64,000 nt of DNA from Candidatus Pantoea gossypiicola (GCF_008632075.1 NZ_VWVM01000015.1:62001-126000); one strand, 5' to 3'. Counted from the stretch's first letter, positions 47,704 through 59,606 are shown. Numbers and translations: made by a program. Notes: generated by a model not told the origin, from the letters alone.

Positions 47704-48447
47704 ATGAGTACACCCGTTCTGTTTGAACACCCACTGAATGAAAAAATGCGAACCTGGTTACGGGTTGAGTTTTTGATTAATCAGTTAGATGAAACGACAC
47801 CCCTGGATAAAACCGTTAATGCGCTGACCTTTTTTCGCCTGACTGGCGAGTTGCTCGATATTTTTGAGCGCGGCGATATGCGGACAGAACTGTTGAAAGA
47901 GCTTGAGCGCCAGCAGCAAAAATTACGGGCGTGGGCTGACGTGCCCGGCGTCGATATGACGCTGGTGGATGCCCTGCGCGATAAACTCAAAATTCAGTCA
48001 ACGCAGTTGATGAACGCACCGCGTATGGGCCAGCAACTGCGCGAGGATCGTCTGATTGCCCTGGTGCGTCAGCGACTGAGTATCCCCGGCGGATGCTGCA
48101 GCTTTGATTTGCCGGGACTGCACATCTGGCTGCATCTGCCACAGGAAGTCCGCGATGCACAGGTTGAGGCCTGGATGCAGACCCTGGAGCCACTCCATCA
48201 TGCCCTGGCGATGGTGCTGGATTTGATCCGCCAGTCGGGTTCGTTCCATACGCAGACCAGCCTCAATGGCTTTTATCAGGATAATGCGGAGGATGCCGAT
48301 CTGCTGAGACTGCAGCTGTCGCTGGACGATGCGCTCTATCCACAGGTGTCCGGACACAAAAGCCGCTACGCCATTCGTTTTATGCCGCTGGACAGCGAGC
48401 GCGGCGAAGTGCCCGCCCGTCTTAACTTCCAGCTGGCCTGTTGTTAG
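47704..48447 (+). CDS. zapD: Cell division protein ZapD
   Basis: ZapD binds the C-terminal tail of FtsZ and bundles protofilaments at the Z-ring. The 247-aa protein follows the family closely: [20 protein letters not shown] at the N-terminus, an alpha-helical half, and a beta domain with [16 protein letters not shown] and the terminal [10 protein letters not shown]. Start ATG 47704 lies 4 bp after the coaE stop. Its target FtsZ is encoded in the same window. Confidence 0.95.
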   Translation: MSTPVLFEHPLNEKMRTWLRVEFLINQLDETTPLDKTVNALTFFRLTGELLDIFERGDMRTELLKELERQQQKLRAWADVPGVDMTLVDALRDKLKIQSTQLMNAPRMGQQLREDRLIALVRQRLSIPGGCCSFDLPGLHIWLHLPQEVRDAQVEAWMQTLEPLHHALAMVLDLIRQSGSFHTQTSLNGFYQDNAEDADLLRLQLSLDDALYPQVSGHKSRYAIRFMPLDSERGEVPARLNFQLACC

Positions 48448-48455
48448 AGGTAACT

Positions 48456-48653
48456 ATGCAGCAAGAAGTCATGACCGTCTCCTGTCCGCAGTGTGGCAAA
48501 GAGGTGATCTGGGATGAACTCAGCCCGTTTCGGCCGTTTTGCAGTAAGCGCTGTCAGCTTATCGATTTAGGGGAATGGGCTGCCGAAGAGAAACGCATTC
48601 CCAGCAGCGATGATATGAACGACAGTGAAAACTGGAGCGAAGAAGATCGCTGA
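48456..48653 (+). CDS. yacG: DNA gyrase inhibitor YacG (zinc protein)
   Basis: A 65-aa zinc-binding protein that in E. coli binds GyrB and inhibits gyrase. The four zinc cysteines are Cys10, Cys13, Cys29 and Cys33 (CPQCG and FCSKRC), followed by [16 protein letters not shown] and an acidic tail. Start ATG 48456 follows AGAGGTAAC and gives the same length as E. coli. It lies 8 bp after zapD and is convergent with mutT. Confidence 0.94.
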   Translation: MQQEVMTVSCPQCGKEVIWDELSPFRPFCSKRCQLIDLGEWAAEEKRIPSSDDMNDSENWSEEDR

Positions 48654-48663
48654 CAGAATGATG

Positions 48664-48682
48664 ATGGGGCGAACTGCCCCAT
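48664..48682. terminator. Hairpin between yacG and mutT
   Basis: ATGGGGC (48664-48670) and GCCCCAT (48676-48682) pair with a 5-nt loop between convergent genes. The T run is poor on both strands. Confidence 0.45.
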
Positions 48683-48686
48683 CCGC

Positions 48687-49082
48687 TCAGAGCTCGCCGG
48701 CGACCAGACGCGCAATCAGCTGATGATTCGCGGCCGGAAATTCGTCGGCGACCAGCGCCTGCTGATCAACCCAACGCTGCGGCTGCCCCTCTTTACCCCA
48801 CGGCTCTCCCTTCCAGCCTTCGACCAGAAAGAAATGCAGCGTCACGCGCAGATCATCATAGGTATGGTCGGCATGACCAATCGGGCGCGCATCGGTCACT
48901 TCAATACCGGTTTCTTCGTGGAGTTCTCTGACGAGCCCCTCTTCCGCGCTTTCGCCCGCTTCAATCTTACCGCCGGGAAACTCCCATTTGTTCGCCATGT
49001 AAGACGTTGACGCGCGCTGGGCAAGGAAAATTTGTTTACTGGCATTGCGAATGATGCCAACCGCAACCTGCAGGTGCTTCAT
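48687..49082 (-). CDS. mutT: 8-oxo-dGTP diphosphatase MutT
   Basis: MutT hydrolyses 8-oxo-dGTP and so prevents A:T to C:G mutation. The 131-aa Nudix protein has a complete Nudix box at residues 38-60: Gly38, Glu44, then REL, EE and G at 52-59. It also has EFPGGKIE and the GKEGQPQRWV substrate-binding segment. ATG 49082 fits the family start MKxLQVAVGIIRN. The gene lies 3' of secA on the same strand with 142 bp between, as in E. coli. Confidence 0.95.
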   Translation of the reverse strand: MKHLQVAVGIIRNASKQIFLAQRASTSYMANKWEFPGGKIEAGESAEEGLVRELHEETGIEVTDARPIGHADHTYDDLRVTLHFFLVEGWKGEPWGKEGQPQRWVDQQALVADEFPAANHQLIARLVAGEL

Positions 49083-49184
49083 GGAAACTGTCCGGTCGTA
49101 ATGAGTGAGGGCTGATTTTAGAACATGCTCTAGCGGAAGTTAACCGCTTTACGTCTGCTCTGGCGAGATGGGCCGCGGGCATAA

Positions 49185-49209
49185 AAAAAGGAGCCAGCGG
49201 CTCCTTTTT
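49185..49209 (-). terminator. Terminator of secA
   Basis: AAAAAGGAGCC (49185-49195) and GGCTCCTTTTT (49199-49209) form an 11-bp stem with a 3-nt loop, and T runs flank it in both orientations. It begins 16 bp after the secA stop and separates it from mutT. Confidence 0.9.
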
Positions 49210-49224
49210 CATCAGCATTGCGTA

Positions 49225-51927
49225 TCAGGCGATACGGCCATGACACTGCTTGTATTTCTTACCGGAACCACACGGGCAGGGATCGTTGCGGCCGACTTTA
49301 CGTTCACCGCTCTGCTCTGCCGCCGGTTCTGCCAGCGCATCCTCTTCTACGTGGCTCAGCTGCTGCTGCTGCGCCAGACGCTCGGCTTCTTCACGACGCT
49401 GCTGCTCCATCGCTTCAACCTCTTCAGGCATGCGCACCTGCACTTTGCTCAGGGTACTGATCACTTCATACTTCAGTGATTCCAGCATCGCAGCGAACAT
49501 AGCGAAGGACTCACGCTTGTACTCCTGCTTAGGATCTTTCTGCGCATAGCCACGCAGATGGATGCCCTGACGCAGATAGTCCATCGCAGCCAGATGCTCT
49601 TTCCACAGCGAATCCAGCGTCTGGAGCATCACGCCTTTTTCGAAGTTCCGCATCATCTCTGCGCCAACGATCTGCTCTTTCTCAGCGTAGCTTTCCGTAG
49701 CATGGGTCATGATACGCTCACGCAGCACTTCTTCGTGCAGGTCAGGCTCTTTATCCAGCCACTCTGCAATTGGCAGGTTCAGATCGAAGTCAGCACGCAG
49801 ACGCTCTTCCAGACCCGGCACATCCCACATCTCTTCCAGCGACTGTGGCGGAATATAGGTGTCGATGGTGGCTTTATAGACATCGTGGCGAATACTGTTG
49901 ATGGTTTCGCTAACGTCAGAAACATCCAGCAGCTCATTACGCTGACTGTAGATCGCGCGACGCTGGTCATTCGCCACATCATCATATTCCAGCAGCTGCT
50001 TACGAATATCGAAGTTACGGCTTTCAACTTTACGCTGTGCGTTAGCAATCGCTTTGGTGACCCATGGGTGCTCAATCGCTTCGCCTGGCTTCATGCCCAG
50101 TTTACGCATCATATTCGAGACGCGGTCTGAGGCGAAAATACGCATCAGCGCATCTTCCATCGACAGGTAGAAGCGTGAAGAACCGGCGTCACCCTGACGA
50201 CCAGCACGACCACGCAGCTGGTTATCGATACGACGCGATTCGTGACGTTCAGTGCCGACGATGTGCAAACCACCGGACGCCAGCACCGCATCGTGACGAA
50301 TCTGCCATGCCGCTTTAATCTCTTCGATTTGCGCTTCAGTCGGCTCTTCCAGTTCAGCCACTTCAGCGTGCCAGCTACCGCCCAGCATAATATCCGTACC
50401 ACGTCCGGCCATGTTGGTGGCGATAGTGACCGCACCCGGCTGACCGGCCTGCGCCACGATATCCGCTTCGCGGGCGTGGAATTTGGCGTTCAGGACGTTA
50501 TGTTTGATACCAGCACGGGTCAGTTCGTTAGAAACCACTTCTGATTTTTCAATCGAGATGGTTCCCACCAGCACTGGCTGACCGTTGGCAGTACGCTCAC
50601 GGATATCCTCAATAATGGCATCGATCTTCTCTTTCTCGGTCATGTAGACCAGGTCAGCCAGATCTTTACGTACCATCGGACGGTTGGTTGGCACCACAAT
50701 GGTGTCGAGCTTGTAAATAGAGCTGAATTCGAACGCTTCGGTATCGGCAGTCCCGGTCATACCGGCCAGCTTCTCGTAAATACGGAAGTAGTTCTGGAAA
50801 GTGATAGAGGCCAGCGTCTGGTTCTCGTTCTGAATCTCAACGCCTTCTTTCGCTTCAATCGCCTGATGCAGACCATCGGACCAGCGACGGCCCTGCATGG
50901 TACGGCCGGTGTGTTCATCGACAATCACCACTTCGCCATCTTTCACGATGTAATCAACATCGCGGGTAAAGAGTGCATGCGCACGCAGCGCCGCAGTGAC
51001 GTGGTGCATCAGCATGATGTTGGTCGGTGAGTAGAGAGACTCGCCCGCTTCCATGATGCCCTGGCTGACCAGCAGCTCTTCCACTTTCACCAGACCACGC
51101 TCAGACATATGAGCCTGACGCGCTTTCTCATCGACCCAGAAGTCGCCTTCACCCTGATGGGTTTCGGTATCTTCTTTATCCTGGCGAACCAGATGAGGGA
51201 TGATCTTGTTCACTTTGGTGTAAAGCTCAGAACTGTCTTCTGCCGGACCGGAGATAATCAGCGGCGTACGCGCTTCATCGATCAGGATGGAGTCGACCTC
51301 ATCCACCAGCGCATAGTGCAGTTTACGCTGTACGCGCTCTTCCGGGCTGAAAGCCATGTTGTCGCGCAGATAGTCAAAGCCATATTCGTTGTTGGTGCCG
51401 TAGGTAATATCAGCAGCATAGGCTTCACGCTTCGCCACAGCCGGCAGGCCCGACATGTTGATACCGATGCTTAAACCCAGGAACTCAAACAGTGGACGGT
51501 TATTTTCCGCATCACGCTGGGCCAGATAGTCGTTGACGGTCACCACGTGAACGCCTTTGCCGGATAGCGCATTCAGATAGGCTGGCAGGGTCGCAGTCAG
51601 AGTTTTACCTTCACCGGTACGCATTTCAGCGATGCAGCGGTCGTTAAGGACCATGCCGCCGATCAGCTGAACGTCGAAATGACGCATGCCGAACACACGT
51701 TTACTCGCTTCACGCACGGTCGCAAAGGCTTCAGGAATCAGGCTCTCCAGCGATTCACCTTTTTTCAGGCGCTCGCGAAACTCGTCGGTTTTCGCTTTCA
51801 GTTCATCATCAGAGAGCTTCTCGAAATCAGGCTCCATCTTGTTGATGACGTCCACCACTTTGCGCATGCGGCGCAGTGTACGATCGTTACTGCTACCAAA
51901 AACCTTGGTCAATATTTTGCTTAACAT
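49225..51927 (-). CDS. secA: Preprotein translocase motor SecA
   Basis: ATPase that drives preproteins through SecYEG. The 900-aa protein has Walker [14 protein letters not shown], Walker [16 protein letters not shown], helicase motif VI ([11 protein letters not shown]) and a C-terminal zinc site [13 protein letters not shown] that binds SecB. The start at 51927 ([11 protein letters not shown]) aligns with E. coli; the extension to 51957 is leader. The ribosome site is weak (AGAGAAT), as expected for a gene translated under control of SecM stalling just upstream. Confidence 0.98.
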   Translation of the reverse strand: MLSKILTKVFGSSNDRTLRRMRKVVDVINKMEPDFEKLSDDELKAKTDEFRERLKKGESLESLIPEAFATVREASKRVFGMRHFDVQLIGGMVLNDRCIAEMRTGEGKTLTATLPAYLNALSGKGVHVVTVNDYLAQRDAENNRPLFEFLGLSIGINMSGLPAVAKREAYAADITYGTNNEYGFDYLRDNMAFSPEERVQRKLHYALVDEVDSILIDEARTPLIISGPAEDSSELYTKVNKIIPHLVRQDKEDTETHQGEGDFWVDEKARQAHMSERGLVKVEELLVSQGIMEAGESLYSPTNIMLMHHVTAALRAHALFTRDVDYIVKDGEVVIVDEHTGRTMQGRRWSDGLHQAIEAKEGVEIQNENQTLASITFQNYFRIYEKLAGMTGTADTEAFEFSSIYKLDTIVVPTNRPMVRKDLADLVYMTEKEKIDAIIEDIRERTANGQPVLVGTISIEKSEVVSNELTRAGIKHNVLNAKFHAREADIVAQAGQPGAVTIATNMAGRGTDIMLGGSWHAEVAELEEPTEAQIEEIKAAWQIRHDAVLASGGLHIVGTERHESRRIDNQLRGRAGRQGDAGSSRFYLSMEDALMRIFASDRVSNMMRKLGMKPGEAIEHPWVTKAIANAQRKVESRNFDIRKQLLEYDDVANDQRRAIYSQRNELLDVSDVSETINSIRHDVYKATIDTYIPPQSLEEMWDVPGLEERLRADFDLNLPIAEWLDKEPDLHEEVLRERIMTHATESYAEKEQIVGAEMMRNFEKGVMLQTLDSLWKEHLAAMDYLRQGIHLRGYAQKDPKQEYKRESFAMFAAMLESLKYEVISTLSKVQVRMPEEVEAMEQQRREEAERLAQQQQLSHVEEDALAEPAAEQSGERKVGRNDPCPCGSGKKYKQCHGRIA

Positions 51928-52000
51928 AGTAAATATATTCTCTTTCAGCCGGAGCATTCCGGACTGCGAAATCTAAACAGAGTGAATAAAACCAAAAATA

Positions 52001-52507
52001 TTAGCAGAACAATCGGGTGGGTCCGGCGCGAATGCCATGCACGCTGGCATGCCATTCTACCCATGAGCGGGTAGTCGCCGTGAAAAGAGGCGGTGCAGAT
52101 ATCTGCTGCGGTGCAGTGTGCAGCGCAGAATGTGATGTCAGTAAATTATGCAGTGAGTCGATCAGCGCCAGCTTTTGTGCCGCCAGCGGTAATTGCTGTT
52201 GCTCCGCCTGAACCTGCGGTGCCAGCGTGAAAGAGAGGTGACGAATAACGGTGCGGATGGCGTGCTGATGCCAGTAATCCACGCTGAAGCCTGGACGTCG
52301 GGACGCGTCCTGAAGCCGGATTAAATGATCAAAACGGTTAGCATTGCCCAGAAAGAGACTGCTGGCCGGCGATTCAGGCGAGGCGCTGAGTTCGGAGCTT
52401 TGCGCACAGGCTGGCAGGCCAAAGCTGGCCGCGACCATCCCTAACAGGAGATGGGGCCAGAAATAGCGTCTACCCAATTGTCGCCAGCGCAGAAGAATCC
52501 CGATCAC
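52001..52507 (-). CDS. secM: Secretion monitor SecM with variant arrest sequence
   Basis: SecM is a secreted leader protein whose ribosome stalling exposes the secA ribosome site when export is slow. The N-terminal signal region RWRQLGRRYFWPHLLLGMVAA and the central VDYWHQHAIRTVIRHLSF are conserved, and the protein ends GIRAGPTRLFC. In the E. coli arrest motif Phe150 and Ile156 are also needed; here those positions are Arg and His, with only Trp155 and GIRAGP kept. I use GTG 52507 (168 aa) by alignment; ATG 52525 (174 aa) is an alternative. It lies 73 bp before secA. Confidence 0.9.
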   Translation of the reverse strand: MIGILLRWRQLGRRYFWPHLLLGMVAASFGLPACAQSSELSASPESPASSLFLGNANRFDHLIRLQDASRRPGFSVDYWHQHAIRTVIRHLSFTLAPQVQAEQQQLPLAAQKLALIDSLHNLLTSHSALHTAPQQISAPPLFTATTRSWVEWHASVHGIRAGPTRLFC

Positions 52508-52736
52508 AACCTTTCCATCGCGCATGCTCTGTTGCGCTCTTGATTTCGTGTACCCGCCGCGAGCCGCAACGGATTTCGGCCTGTAAAAGCGCCACAGATA
52601 GTAACATTAATGTGGGGCATCCACACCTGGGATTAAAGAGGCGGCGTGAGAAAACGCGTGTGATTGTTCAGCAATTCAGCAGAACTCACAGCACTTTGCG
52701 GGTAAGGTCGCAGTTATCCGGTGTATTACGGAAGGC

Positions 52737-52793
52737 AATAAAAAAACGGCTGGTACCGCTGACCGGAGAGGGTGTCAGCATAACCAGCCGTTT
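52737..52793 (-). terminator. Terminator of lpxC
   Basis: AAACGGCTGGT (52744-52754) pairs with ACCAGCCGTTT (52783-52793), with an inner stem GCTGAC/GTCAGC. A run of T follows on the minus strand (A run from 52740). It starts 15 bp after the lpxC stop and ends the mra/fts transcript. Confidence 0.85.
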
Positions 52794-52808
52794 CGCGTTC
52801 TGGAGCCG

Positions 52809-53726
52809 TTAAGCCAGAACCAAATTCGGTGCTTTGAATGCCACTGGCAGTTCAGCTTCGTCTTCGAAGGTTGCCCATTCCCAGGCTTCCTGCTTAGCCA
52901 GAACCGCCTGCAACAGCTTGTTGTTCAGCGCGTGGCCCGATTTGAACGCAGTAAATGCGCCAATGATGTTGTGACCACACATAAACAAGTCGCCAATCGC
53001 GTCCAGCATTTTGTGACGGACAAACTCGTCTTCAAAACGCAGACCTTCTTCATTCAGTACGCGGAAATCATCCAGACCTATCGCACAATCTAAGCTACCG
53101 CCCAGGCACAGGCCTTTAGACTGCAGATATTCGATTTCACGCATAAAGCCAAATGTACGCGCCCGGCTGATTTGACGAACAAAGGCGTCAGCAGAGAAGT
53201 TCATCGCATAGCGCTGTGAGCTGGAATCGATAGCCGGATGTTTGAAGTCGATGGTGAAATCGAGCGAGAAACCGTTATACGGTTTGATCTCAGCCCATTT
53301 GTCACCCTCTTCCACACGCACGGTCTGCTTAACACGCACAAATTTCTTCGCGCTGTTGAGCTGCTCGATGCCCGCATCCATCAGCAAATAGATAAACGGT
53401 GCTGCGCTACCATCCATGATCGGGATTTCTGGCGCATCGACTTCAACAATAATGTTGTCAATACCCAGACCCGCCAGGGCGGCATTAAGGTGTTCAACCG
53501 TTGAAATACGCACGCCTTCATCGTTCACCAGGCACGTACTCAGCATGGTGTCGCGCACGTATTTTGCATCAGCCGGAAAATCTACCGGTGGATTCAAGTC
53601 GGTGCGACGATAGATGACCCCGGTATTAGCCGACGCAGGGCGTAATGTCAGTGTGACTTTTTTGCCGGTGTGTAAACCGACGCCAGTCGCCTGAACAATA
53701 CGTTTTAATGTCCTTTGTTTGATCAT
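52809..53726 (-). CDS. lpxC: UDP-3-O-acyl-N-acetylglucosamine deacetylase
   Basis: LpxC catalyses the committed step of lipid A synthesis, removing acetyl from UDP-3-O-acyl-GlcNAc in the cytoplasm. Zinc ligands are His79 ([10 protein letters not shown]) and the His and Asp of the [10 protein letters not shown] helix; GHNIIGAF supplies the catalytic histidine. The 305-aa form starting at 53726 ([15 protein letters not shown]) equals E. coli. A leader of 101 bp separates it from ftsZ and can hold its own promoter. Confidence 0.97.
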   Translation of the reverse strand: MIKQRTLKRIVQATGVGLHTGKKVTLTLRPASANTGVIYRRTDLNPPVDFPADAKYVRDTMLSTCLVNDEGVRISTVEHLNAALAGLGIDNIIVEVDAPEIPIMDGSAAPFIYLLMDAGIEQLNSAKKFVRVKQTVRVEEGDKWAEIKPYNGFSLDFTIDFKHPAIDSSSQRYAMNFSADAFVRQISRARTFGFMREIEYLQSKGLCLGGSLDCAIGLDDFRVLNEEGLRFEDEFVRHKMLDAIGDLFMCGHNIIGAFTAFKSGHALNNKLLQAVLAKQEAWEWATFEDEAELPVAFKAPNLVLA

Positions 53727-53827
53727 CGCATTATCTCGCAGTATCACCTTTCCGACCGCCAGTATACTTTACCAGCGGACAGACACTTTAGCACAAAGAG
53801 CGGAGAATCCCAATTATAGGGTTAATC

Positions 53828-54982
53828 CTAGTCGGCCTGCTTACGTAAAAAGGCCGGAATATCAAGATAGTCTGGCTCTTTATTCGACTGCGCAGCCTGG
53901 TCGTTAACGACTTTGGCAGCAGGCTTCTGCTCCTGCGGCAGCGGCGACATACCGTGCTGCTGATAGCGATGATCCATCACGGGCTGGCTGGCTGGCTTGT
54001 TCGTCACCAGGGTGATTTCCGGACGCTTGTCCATACCGATACCGGTTGCTACCACGGTAACGCGCAGTTCATCGTTCATCTCCGGATCCAGCGACGTACC
54101 GATTACCACGGTTGCGTTGTCAGAAGCGAAGGCGCGGATAGTGTTACCCACGGTTTCGAACTCATCCAGACGCAGGTCGAAGCCCGCAGTAATGTTGACC
54201 AGCACGCCACGGGCACCTGACAGGTCGATATCTTCCAGCAGCGGGCTGGAGATCGCCATTTCAGCCGCTTCTTCTGCACGATCTTCACCGCACGCCACGC
54301 CTGAACCCATCATTGCATAGCCCATTTCGGACATCACGGTACGCACGTCAGCAAAGTCGACGTTCATCAGGCCCGGACGAGTAATCAGTTCGGCGATACC
54401 CTGGACGGCACCTTTCAGCACGTCATTGGCCGCGCCAAACGCATCCAGCAGGGAAATGCCACGACCCAGCACTTTCAGCAGCTTGTCGTTTGGAATGGTG
54501 ATCAGTGAATCGACATGCTTGGAGAGTTCAGCGATCCCCTGCTCGGCAAACGCCATGCGTTTCTTGCCTTCGAAGTTGAATGGCTTGGTGACAACCGCCA
54601 CCGTCAGGATACCGAGATCCTTGGCCACTTCAGCGACTACAGGTGCGGCACCGGTACCAGTGCCGCCGCCCATGCCTGCTGCGATGAAGACCATGTCTGC
54701 CCCTTCCAGCGCAGCCCGCAGTGCTTCGCGATCTTCTTCTGCAGAGTTACGGCCCACTTCCGGGTTCGCACCCGCACCCAGACCTTTGGTAATGTTATTA
54801 CCGATCTGGATGGTCTGGCCGACAGCTGTTTTACGCAGCGCTTGCGCGTCGGTATTTACAGCAAAGAATTCCACACCTTCGATACGTTCGCGTACCATGT
54901 GCTCTACGGCGTTACCGCCGCCGCCACCGACGCCGATGACTTTAATCACCGCGTCGTTGGTTAATTCCATAGGTTCAAACAT
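53828..54982 (-). CDS. ftsZ: Cell division GTPase FtsZ
   Basis: Tubulin-like GTPase that forms the Z-ring. The 384-aa protein has the GTP-binding [11 protein letters not shown] near the N-terminus, the tubulin signature [10 protein letters not shown] at about residue 106, [11 protein letters not shown] and the T7 loop region. After a variable linker it ends in [14 protein letters not shown], the conserved tail that binds FtsA, ZipA and ZapD. It is 71 bp after ftsA, the last division gene of the cluster. Confidence 0.98.
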   Translation of the reverse strand: MFEPMELTNDAVIKVIGVGGGGGNAVEHMVRERIEGVEFFAVNTDAQALRKTAVGQTIQIGNNITKGLGAGANPEVGRNSAEEDREALRAALEGADMVFIAAGMGGGTGTGAAPVVAEVAKDLGILTVAVVTKPFNFEGKKRMAFAEQGIAELSKHVDSLITIPNDKLLKVLGRGISLLDAFGAANDVLKGAVQGIAELITRPGLMNVDFADVRTVMSEMGYAMMGSGVACGEDRAEEAAEMAISSPLLEDIDLSGARGVLVNITAGFDLRLDEFETVGNTIRAFASDNATVVIGTSLDPEMNDELRVTVVATGIGMDKRPEITLVTNKPASQPVMDHRYQQHGMSPLPQEQKPAAKVVNDQAAQSNKEPDYLDIPAFLRKQAD

Positions 54983-55053
54983 GATTTCTCTCCGTTATGT
55001 GCCTGTCGCCTGGAGATCACTAAAGAAAACAGCATGATCCCCTTTCACAAAAA

Positions 55054-56310
55054 TTAAAACTCTTTTTTTAACCAACTGTTAATACGCTTGAACCAGTTAC
55101 CTACTGAAACCCGTTTTTCGGTCTCTGCATCACCGTTCATGTGCGACTCTTTGCCGTAATGCAACAGTCCCACAGCGGTGGAGTAGTATGATTCCTGCGC
55201 ATAGTCAGTCAGCCCGGTAATATTCAGCGGCTGTCCGATACGCACCTGCGTATGGAATACGCGTTGCGCACAGGCCGCCAGTCCTTCGATTTGCGCTGCA
55301 CCACCGGTCAGGACAATGCCTGCGGCCAGATGATGCTTGACGCCCTGCTGACGCAGTTGTTCCTGTAACTGCAGAATCTCGTCATTGACCAGATTCAAAA
55401 GTTCGGTATAACGCGGTTCAATCACTTCCGCCAGCGTCTGACGTTGCAGGCTACGCGGTGGGCGTCCGCCTACACTTGGCACTTCAACGTTTTCATCTTT
55501 GCCGACAATCGAGCCCAGCGCGCAACCATGGCGCACTTTAATCGCCTCAGCATCCGTTGGTGGTGTACCAAATGCATAGGCGATATCGCTGGTGACAACG
55601 TTGCCTGCATACGGAATCACCTTAGTGTGCCGCAAAGCGCCGCCGGTATATACGGCTATGTCCATTGTACCGCCACCAATATCGACAACACAGACGCCCA
55701 GCTCACGTTCGTCTTCAGTCAGAACCGCAAAACTGGAGGCGAGGCCGGCAAAAATCAGCTGATCCACTTTCAGTCCGCAGCGCTCAACAGCTTTAACGAT
55801 GTTCTTCGCCATATCGTTGTGGCAGGTGATCAGGTGCACTTTTGCCTGCATGCGCACGCCGGACAGTCCGACCGGATTCTTAATCCCTTCCTGATAATCA
55901 ATTGCGTATTCCTGAGGAATCACGTGCAGGATGCGGTGCTCGTCACGTACTCTCACCGATTTGGCGGTATGTACAACGTTCTCTACATCATCCTGAGTCA
56001 CTTCCTCTTCCGAAATCGGAACCATCCCGATTTCGTTCTGACAACTGATATGTTTGCCCGATAAAGCAAGGTAGACGGAGGAGATCTGGCAATCTGCCAT
56101 CAGCTCAGCCTGATCGATGGCGCGCTGAACGCATTTCACCACCGACTCAAGGTCGTTTACGCCACCTTTATCCATACCGCGGGAAGGGCAGCTGCCCACC
56201 CCAATAATATTGACCATACCATCGGGCAGAACTTCCCCAACCAGGGCGGCAACCTTTGCAGTGCCGATTTCGAGTCCAACTACCAGTTTTCTGTCCGTTG
56301 CCTTGATCAT
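55054..56310 (-). CDS. ftsA: Cell division protein FtsA
   Basis: Actin-like ATPase that anchors FtsZ to the membrane and recruits later division proteins. The 418-aa protein has the actin-type phosphate loops [16 protein letters not shown] and [14 protein letters not shown], the adenosine motif [12 protein letters not shown], and the C-terminal amphipathic helix [16 protein letters not shown], which inserts in the membrane. Its start overlaps the ftsQ stop by 4 bp (ATGA). It sits in the usual ftsQ-ftsA-ftsZ order. Confidence 0.98.
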   Translation of the reverse strand: MIKATDRKLVVGLEIGTAKVAALVGEVLPDGMVNIIGVGSCPSRGMDKGGVNDLESVVKCVQRAIDQAELMADCQISSVYLALSGKHISCQNEIGMVPISEEEVTQDDVENVVHTAKSVRVRDEHRILHVIPQEYAIDYQEGIKNPVGLSGVRMQAKVHLITCHNDMAKNIVKAVERCGLKVDQLIFAGLASSFAVLTEDERELGVCVVDIGGGTMDIAVYTGGALRHTKVIPYAGNVVTSDIAYAFGTPPTDAEAIKVRHGCALGSIVGKDENVEVPSVGGRPPRSLQRQTLAEVIEPRYTELLNLVNDEILQLQEQLRQQGVKHHLAAGIVLTGGAAQIEGLAACAQRVFHTQVRIGQPLNITGLTDYAQESYYSTAVGLLHYGKESHMNGDAETEKRVSVGNWFKRINSWLKKEF

Positions 56311-57146
56311 TGTTGTTTAGCCTGTGCCTGGTTCTGTTGCTGATTACTGTCCTGTGGCTCCATCACGACCGGTGTCCAGCCAACAGAAGCGCCAGAGTCG
56401 TATCGCAAATCCACGTAGCTGATACGTTTGCTCTCGTTCTGACCTTGCTGTTGCAGCACCGGGTAGAGCTCAATAAAGCGATTCAGTCGTTTCATGGTGT
56501 CGCTGCGCCCCAGTTCGATACGTACATCATCGCTGGTCACCAGCTGCCATGAACGCCGGGCCGTCATCGACGCCACCTTCAGAGTAAACTTCCGGGCTTT
56601 CAGCACATCATCCATGCTGTGATAGCCCGCCAGGACCTCTTTCTCGCTCCCTTCAGGCCCATACAACATCGGCATTGTCTCTTTGCCGGCATGACTGGCG
56701 GGTACGCTGAAGGAGACACCTTCAGCATCCACCATATGCAAATCGTTCCAGCGTGCCACTGGCGTATACTCCACCAGATGGATTTTCAGTTCGTCTGGCC
56801 ACTGCTTACGTACGCTGACCTGCTTAATCCACGGCAGCCGCTCAATCTGCTGCTGCAGGATATCCACATCCTGAGACATAAACGTGCCAGGCGGACCCAG
56901 CGACAGAATCGCCTGGCGGATATCGTCGTGGGTGGTGTAGTGCGTCTGTCCTGTCACCACCAGTTTTGACAGCGGCAGCCGGGACGCATCGTTCATCCAC
57001 TTCAGCACCACCAGTCCGCCGGCAACCATAATCCCGATAACCATCAGCAGAAAAACAATGCCGAACAGTCGGGCTCCGTTACTGCGCCCGGTGCGAGTAC
57101 GCTCCTGCGGTTCACGGTTTCGAACTCTCATCGCCGCCTGTGACAT
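56307..57146 (-). CDS. ftsQ: Cell division protein FtsQ
   Basis: Bitopic inner-membrane protein that links early and late division proteins through FtsB/FtsL. The 279-aa protein has a cytoplasmic tail, one membrane helix ([22 protein letters not shown]) and a periplasmic POTRA domain ([24 protein letters not shown]) followed by the FtsQ domain with [21 protein letters not shown]. Start 57146 ([12 protein letters not shown]) matches E. coli. It lies 1 bp after ddlB and ends overlapping ftsA. Confidence 0.96.
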   Translation of the reverse strand: MSQAAMRVRNREPQERTRTGRSNGARLFGIVFLLMVIGIMVAGGLVVLKWMNDASRLPLSKLVVTGQTHYTTHDDIRQAILSLGPPGTFMSQDVDILQQQIERLPWIKQVSVRKQWPDELKIHLVEYTPVARWNDLHMVDAEGVSFSVPASHAGKETMPMLYGPEGSEKEVLAGYHSMDDVLKARKFTLKVASMTARRSWQLVTSDDVRIELGRSDTMKRLNRFIELYPVLQQQGQNESKRISYVDLRYDSGASVGWTPVVMEPQDSNQQQNQAQAKQQ

Positions 57147-57147
57147 A

Positions 57148-58068
57148 TCAGTCGGCCAGCTCCAGAATATGGGCAACCAGCTGCGGGAAACGCATGCCCG
57201 CCTGTTTCGCTGCCATAGGAACCAGACTGTGGCTGGTCATGCCCGGCGAGGTATTGGCTTCCAGTAGCTGGAAATTCCCTGCCTCATCCGTCATCACATC
57301 AACCCGTCCCCAGCCACGACAGCCCAGTGCACGCCAGGCCGCCAGCACCAGCTGCTGTAATTCAGCTTCACGTTCAGCGCTCAAATCGGCCGGACAGACG
57401 TACTGAGTATCGTCAGAAATGTATTTAGCTTCATAGTCATAGAACTCACTGGCGCTCTTTATTTCAATTGAGGGCAGAATACGATCACCCACAATCGCGA
57501 CGGTATACTCTGCGCCGCTGAGAAACGCCTCGACCAGTACGTCATTGTCGTGCTTAAACGCCATTTTCAGTGCGGCAGGCAGCGCGCTCAGCTCGTTAAC
57601 CCGGCTGATTCCCACACTGGAGCCTTCGCAGGCTGGCTTAACAAACAGTGGCAGACCCAGTGCTGTAATGGCCGCGTTGCTCTCTGCATCCAGCCCGCCA
57701 TCAAACTGCTGACGCGTCAGCCAGACAAACTTTCCTGACGGTAATCCGCGCCCCTGCCACAGCAGTTTGGTGCGCAACTTATCCATGGTCACCGCGGATG
57801 CCATCACGCCGCTGCCAGTGTAAGGCAGTTGCAGAAACTCCAGCACGGCCTGCATCGTGCCATCTTCACCGCCCCGGCCATGCAGCGCGATAAAGGCTTT
57901 GGTAAAGCCCTGCTCTTTCAGCGTCAGCACCGACACATCACGGGTATCGACGCCATGCGCATCGATGCCCATTTCACGCAGTCCGGCGACGACGGCCTGA
58001 CCCGAGTTCAGCGAAACCTCACGCTCTGCTGAGGTGCCGCCCATTAATACGGCAACTTTATCCGCCAT
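57148..58068 (-). CDS. ddlB: D-alanine-D-alanine ligase B
   Basis: ATP-grasp enzyme that makes D-Ala-D-Ala for peptidoglycan. The 306-aa protein has [39 protein letters not shown] and the Mg-binding [18 protein letters not shown] 58068 (MADKVAVL) follows a strong GGAGG site inside the end of murC, overlapping it by 11 bp; the 26-codon upstream extension overlaps murC and is rejected. It acts just after MurC in the same pathway. Confidence 0.97.
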   Translation of the reverse strand: MADKVAVLMGGTSAEREVSLNSGQAVVAGLREMGIDAHGVDTRDVSVLTLKEQGFTKAFIALHGRGGEDGTMQAVLEFLQLPYTGSGVMASAVTMDKLRTKLLWQGRGLPSGKFVWLTRQQFDGGLDAESNAAITALGLPLFVKPACEGSSVGISRVNELSALPAALKMAFKHDNDVLVEAFLSGAEYTVAIVGDRILPSIEIKSASEFYDYEAKYISDDTQYVCPADLSAEREAELQQLVLAAWRALGCRGWGRVDVMTDEAGNFQLLEANTSPGMTSHSLVPMAAKQAGMRFPQLVAHILELAD

Positions 58069-59536
58069 GACGATCCTCCGCTTTGCGTTCCGGCTGGAGC
58101 TTAGTCTCCGCCAGCTTGCGGGCAACCTTGCCGACGTTACCGGCACCCTGTACCAGAATCAGGTCATTACCTGACAGCAGCGGTGCCAGCATCTCCGGCA
58201 GCGCGTCATGTTCCGGCACCAGAATCGGATCAACCTTGCCCCGGTTACGAATGGCACGGCACAGCGAACGGCTGTCGGCACCCGGAATCGCGGTTTCACC
58301 GGCGGAGTACACATCCAGCATCAGCAACACATCAACATGCGACAGCACGTTGGCGAAATCATCAAACAGATCGCGGGTGCGGCTGTAACGGTGCGGCTGA
58401 AACACCATCACCAGTTTTTTATCCGGCCAGCCTGCGCGCGCGGCTTTAATCGTCGCGTCCACTTCGGTGGGATGATGACCGTAATCATCTACCAGCATTG
58501 CACTGCCCGGCTGTCCGTTGACCGGCTCTGTCGGGAATTCACCCAGCACATCAAAGCGACGACCCGTCCCCTGGAAACTCTCCAGCGCAGCCAGGATGGC
58601 ATTGTCTTCAATGCCCTCTTCAGTGGCGACGGCGACCGCTGCCGCCGCGTTCAGGGCGTTGTGGCGACCCGGCGCGTTCAGCGTAATCTGCAGCGGCGCT
58701 TTATCCTGACGGATCAGGGTGAAATGCCCCTGCGCGCCACTCTGCTCATAATTTTCAATGCGCAGGTCAGCATCGTCACTGAAACCGTACGTGGTGATAT
58801 GACGTCCCACACGCGGTATCAGATCACGGATGACCGCATCGTCCACACACATCACCGCCCGACCGTAAAACGGCAGGTTATGCAGGAAGTTAATAAACGT
58901 CTGCTTCAGGTTCTCAAAATCGCCCTGATAGGTGTCCATATGGTCAGCTTCGATGTTGGTCACAATCGCCACCATCGGCTGCAGATGCAGAAACGACGCA
59001 TCGCTCTCATCTGCTTCGGCAATCAGATAGCGGCTGTTACCCAGACGCGCATGCGTACCTGCTGCTTTAACCAGACCGCCGTTAACGAAGGTCGGATCAA
59101 GACCCGCTTCCGCATAAATACTCGACACCATCGCCGTAGTGGTCGTTTTGCCATGCGTACCCGCAACGGCGATGCCGTGACGGAAACGCATGAGTTCAGC
59201 CAGCATCTCCGCGCGACGGATCACTGGGATACGCTGCTCACGTGCTGCCACCAGTTCCGGGTTATCCTGCGATACGGCGCTTGAGACGACGACGACGCTG
59301 GCATCGGTCACATTTTCGGGGCGATGGTTAAAATAAATGGTGGCACCCAGCGCGATCAGGTTCTGCGTCACCGGGTTAGGGGCCAGATCTGAACCGCTGA
59401 TATGGTAGCCTTCATTTGCTAACACTTCGGCAATACCGCCCATGCCAGCACCACCGATGCCGACAAAGTGGATGTGCCGGACGCGACGCATCTCGGGCAC
59501 GATAGAACGCAGTTTTGCCAATTGTTGTGTATTCAT
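58058..59536 (-). CDS. murC: UDP-N-acetylmuramate-L-alanine ligase
   Basis: MurC adds L-alanine to UDP-MurNAc, starting the stem peptide. The 492-aa Mur ligase has the nucleotide motif [14 protein letters not shown], the ATP loop [11 protein letters not shown], the [10 protein letters not shown] carboxylates, HNALNAAAA and [10 protein letters not shown]. It begins 70 bp after murG and overlaps ddlB by 11 bp. Length is one residue more than E. coli. Confidence 0.98.
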   Translation of the reverse strand: MNTQQLAKLRSIVPEMRRVRHIHFVGIGGAGMGGIAEVLANEGYHISGSDLAPNPVTQNLIALGATIYFNHRPENVTDASVVVVSSAVSQDNPELVAAREQRIPVIRRAEMLAELMRFRHGIAVAGTHGKTTTTAMVSSIYAEAGLDPTFVNGGLVKAAGTHARLGNSRYLIAEADESDASFLHLQPMVAIVTNIEADHMDTYQGDFENLKQTFINFLHNLPFYGRAVMCVDDAVIRDLIPRVGRHITTYGFSDDADLRIENYEQSGAQGHFTLIRQDKAPLQITLNAPGRHNALNAAAAVAVATEEGIEDNAILAALESFQGTGRRFDVLGEFPTEPVNGQPGSAMLVDDYGHHPTEVDATIKAARAGWPDKKLVMVFQPHRYSRTRDLFDDFANVLSHVDVLLMLDVYSAGETAIPGADSRSLCRAIRNRGKVDPILVPEHDALPEMLAPLLSGNDLILVQGAGNVGKVARKLAETKLQPERKAEDRHGG

Positions 59537-59606
59537 CGCTCTCAGTTACCTGCTATTTCAGTTTGTACCCACTCCGGGTACAGGTCAGCCACGCTGACCG
59601 GAATGA

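Noticed and set aside
52540..52812. 90-codon plus-strand frame between secM and lpxC
   Set aside because: It overlaps the lpxC terminator, has no ribosome site and encodes no recognisable domain; the region is best explained as terminator plus secM promoter DNA.
58208..59284. 358-codon plus-strand frame opposite murC
   Set aside because: murC is complete and conserved on the other strand; the antisense product has no recognisable motif and no ribosome site.
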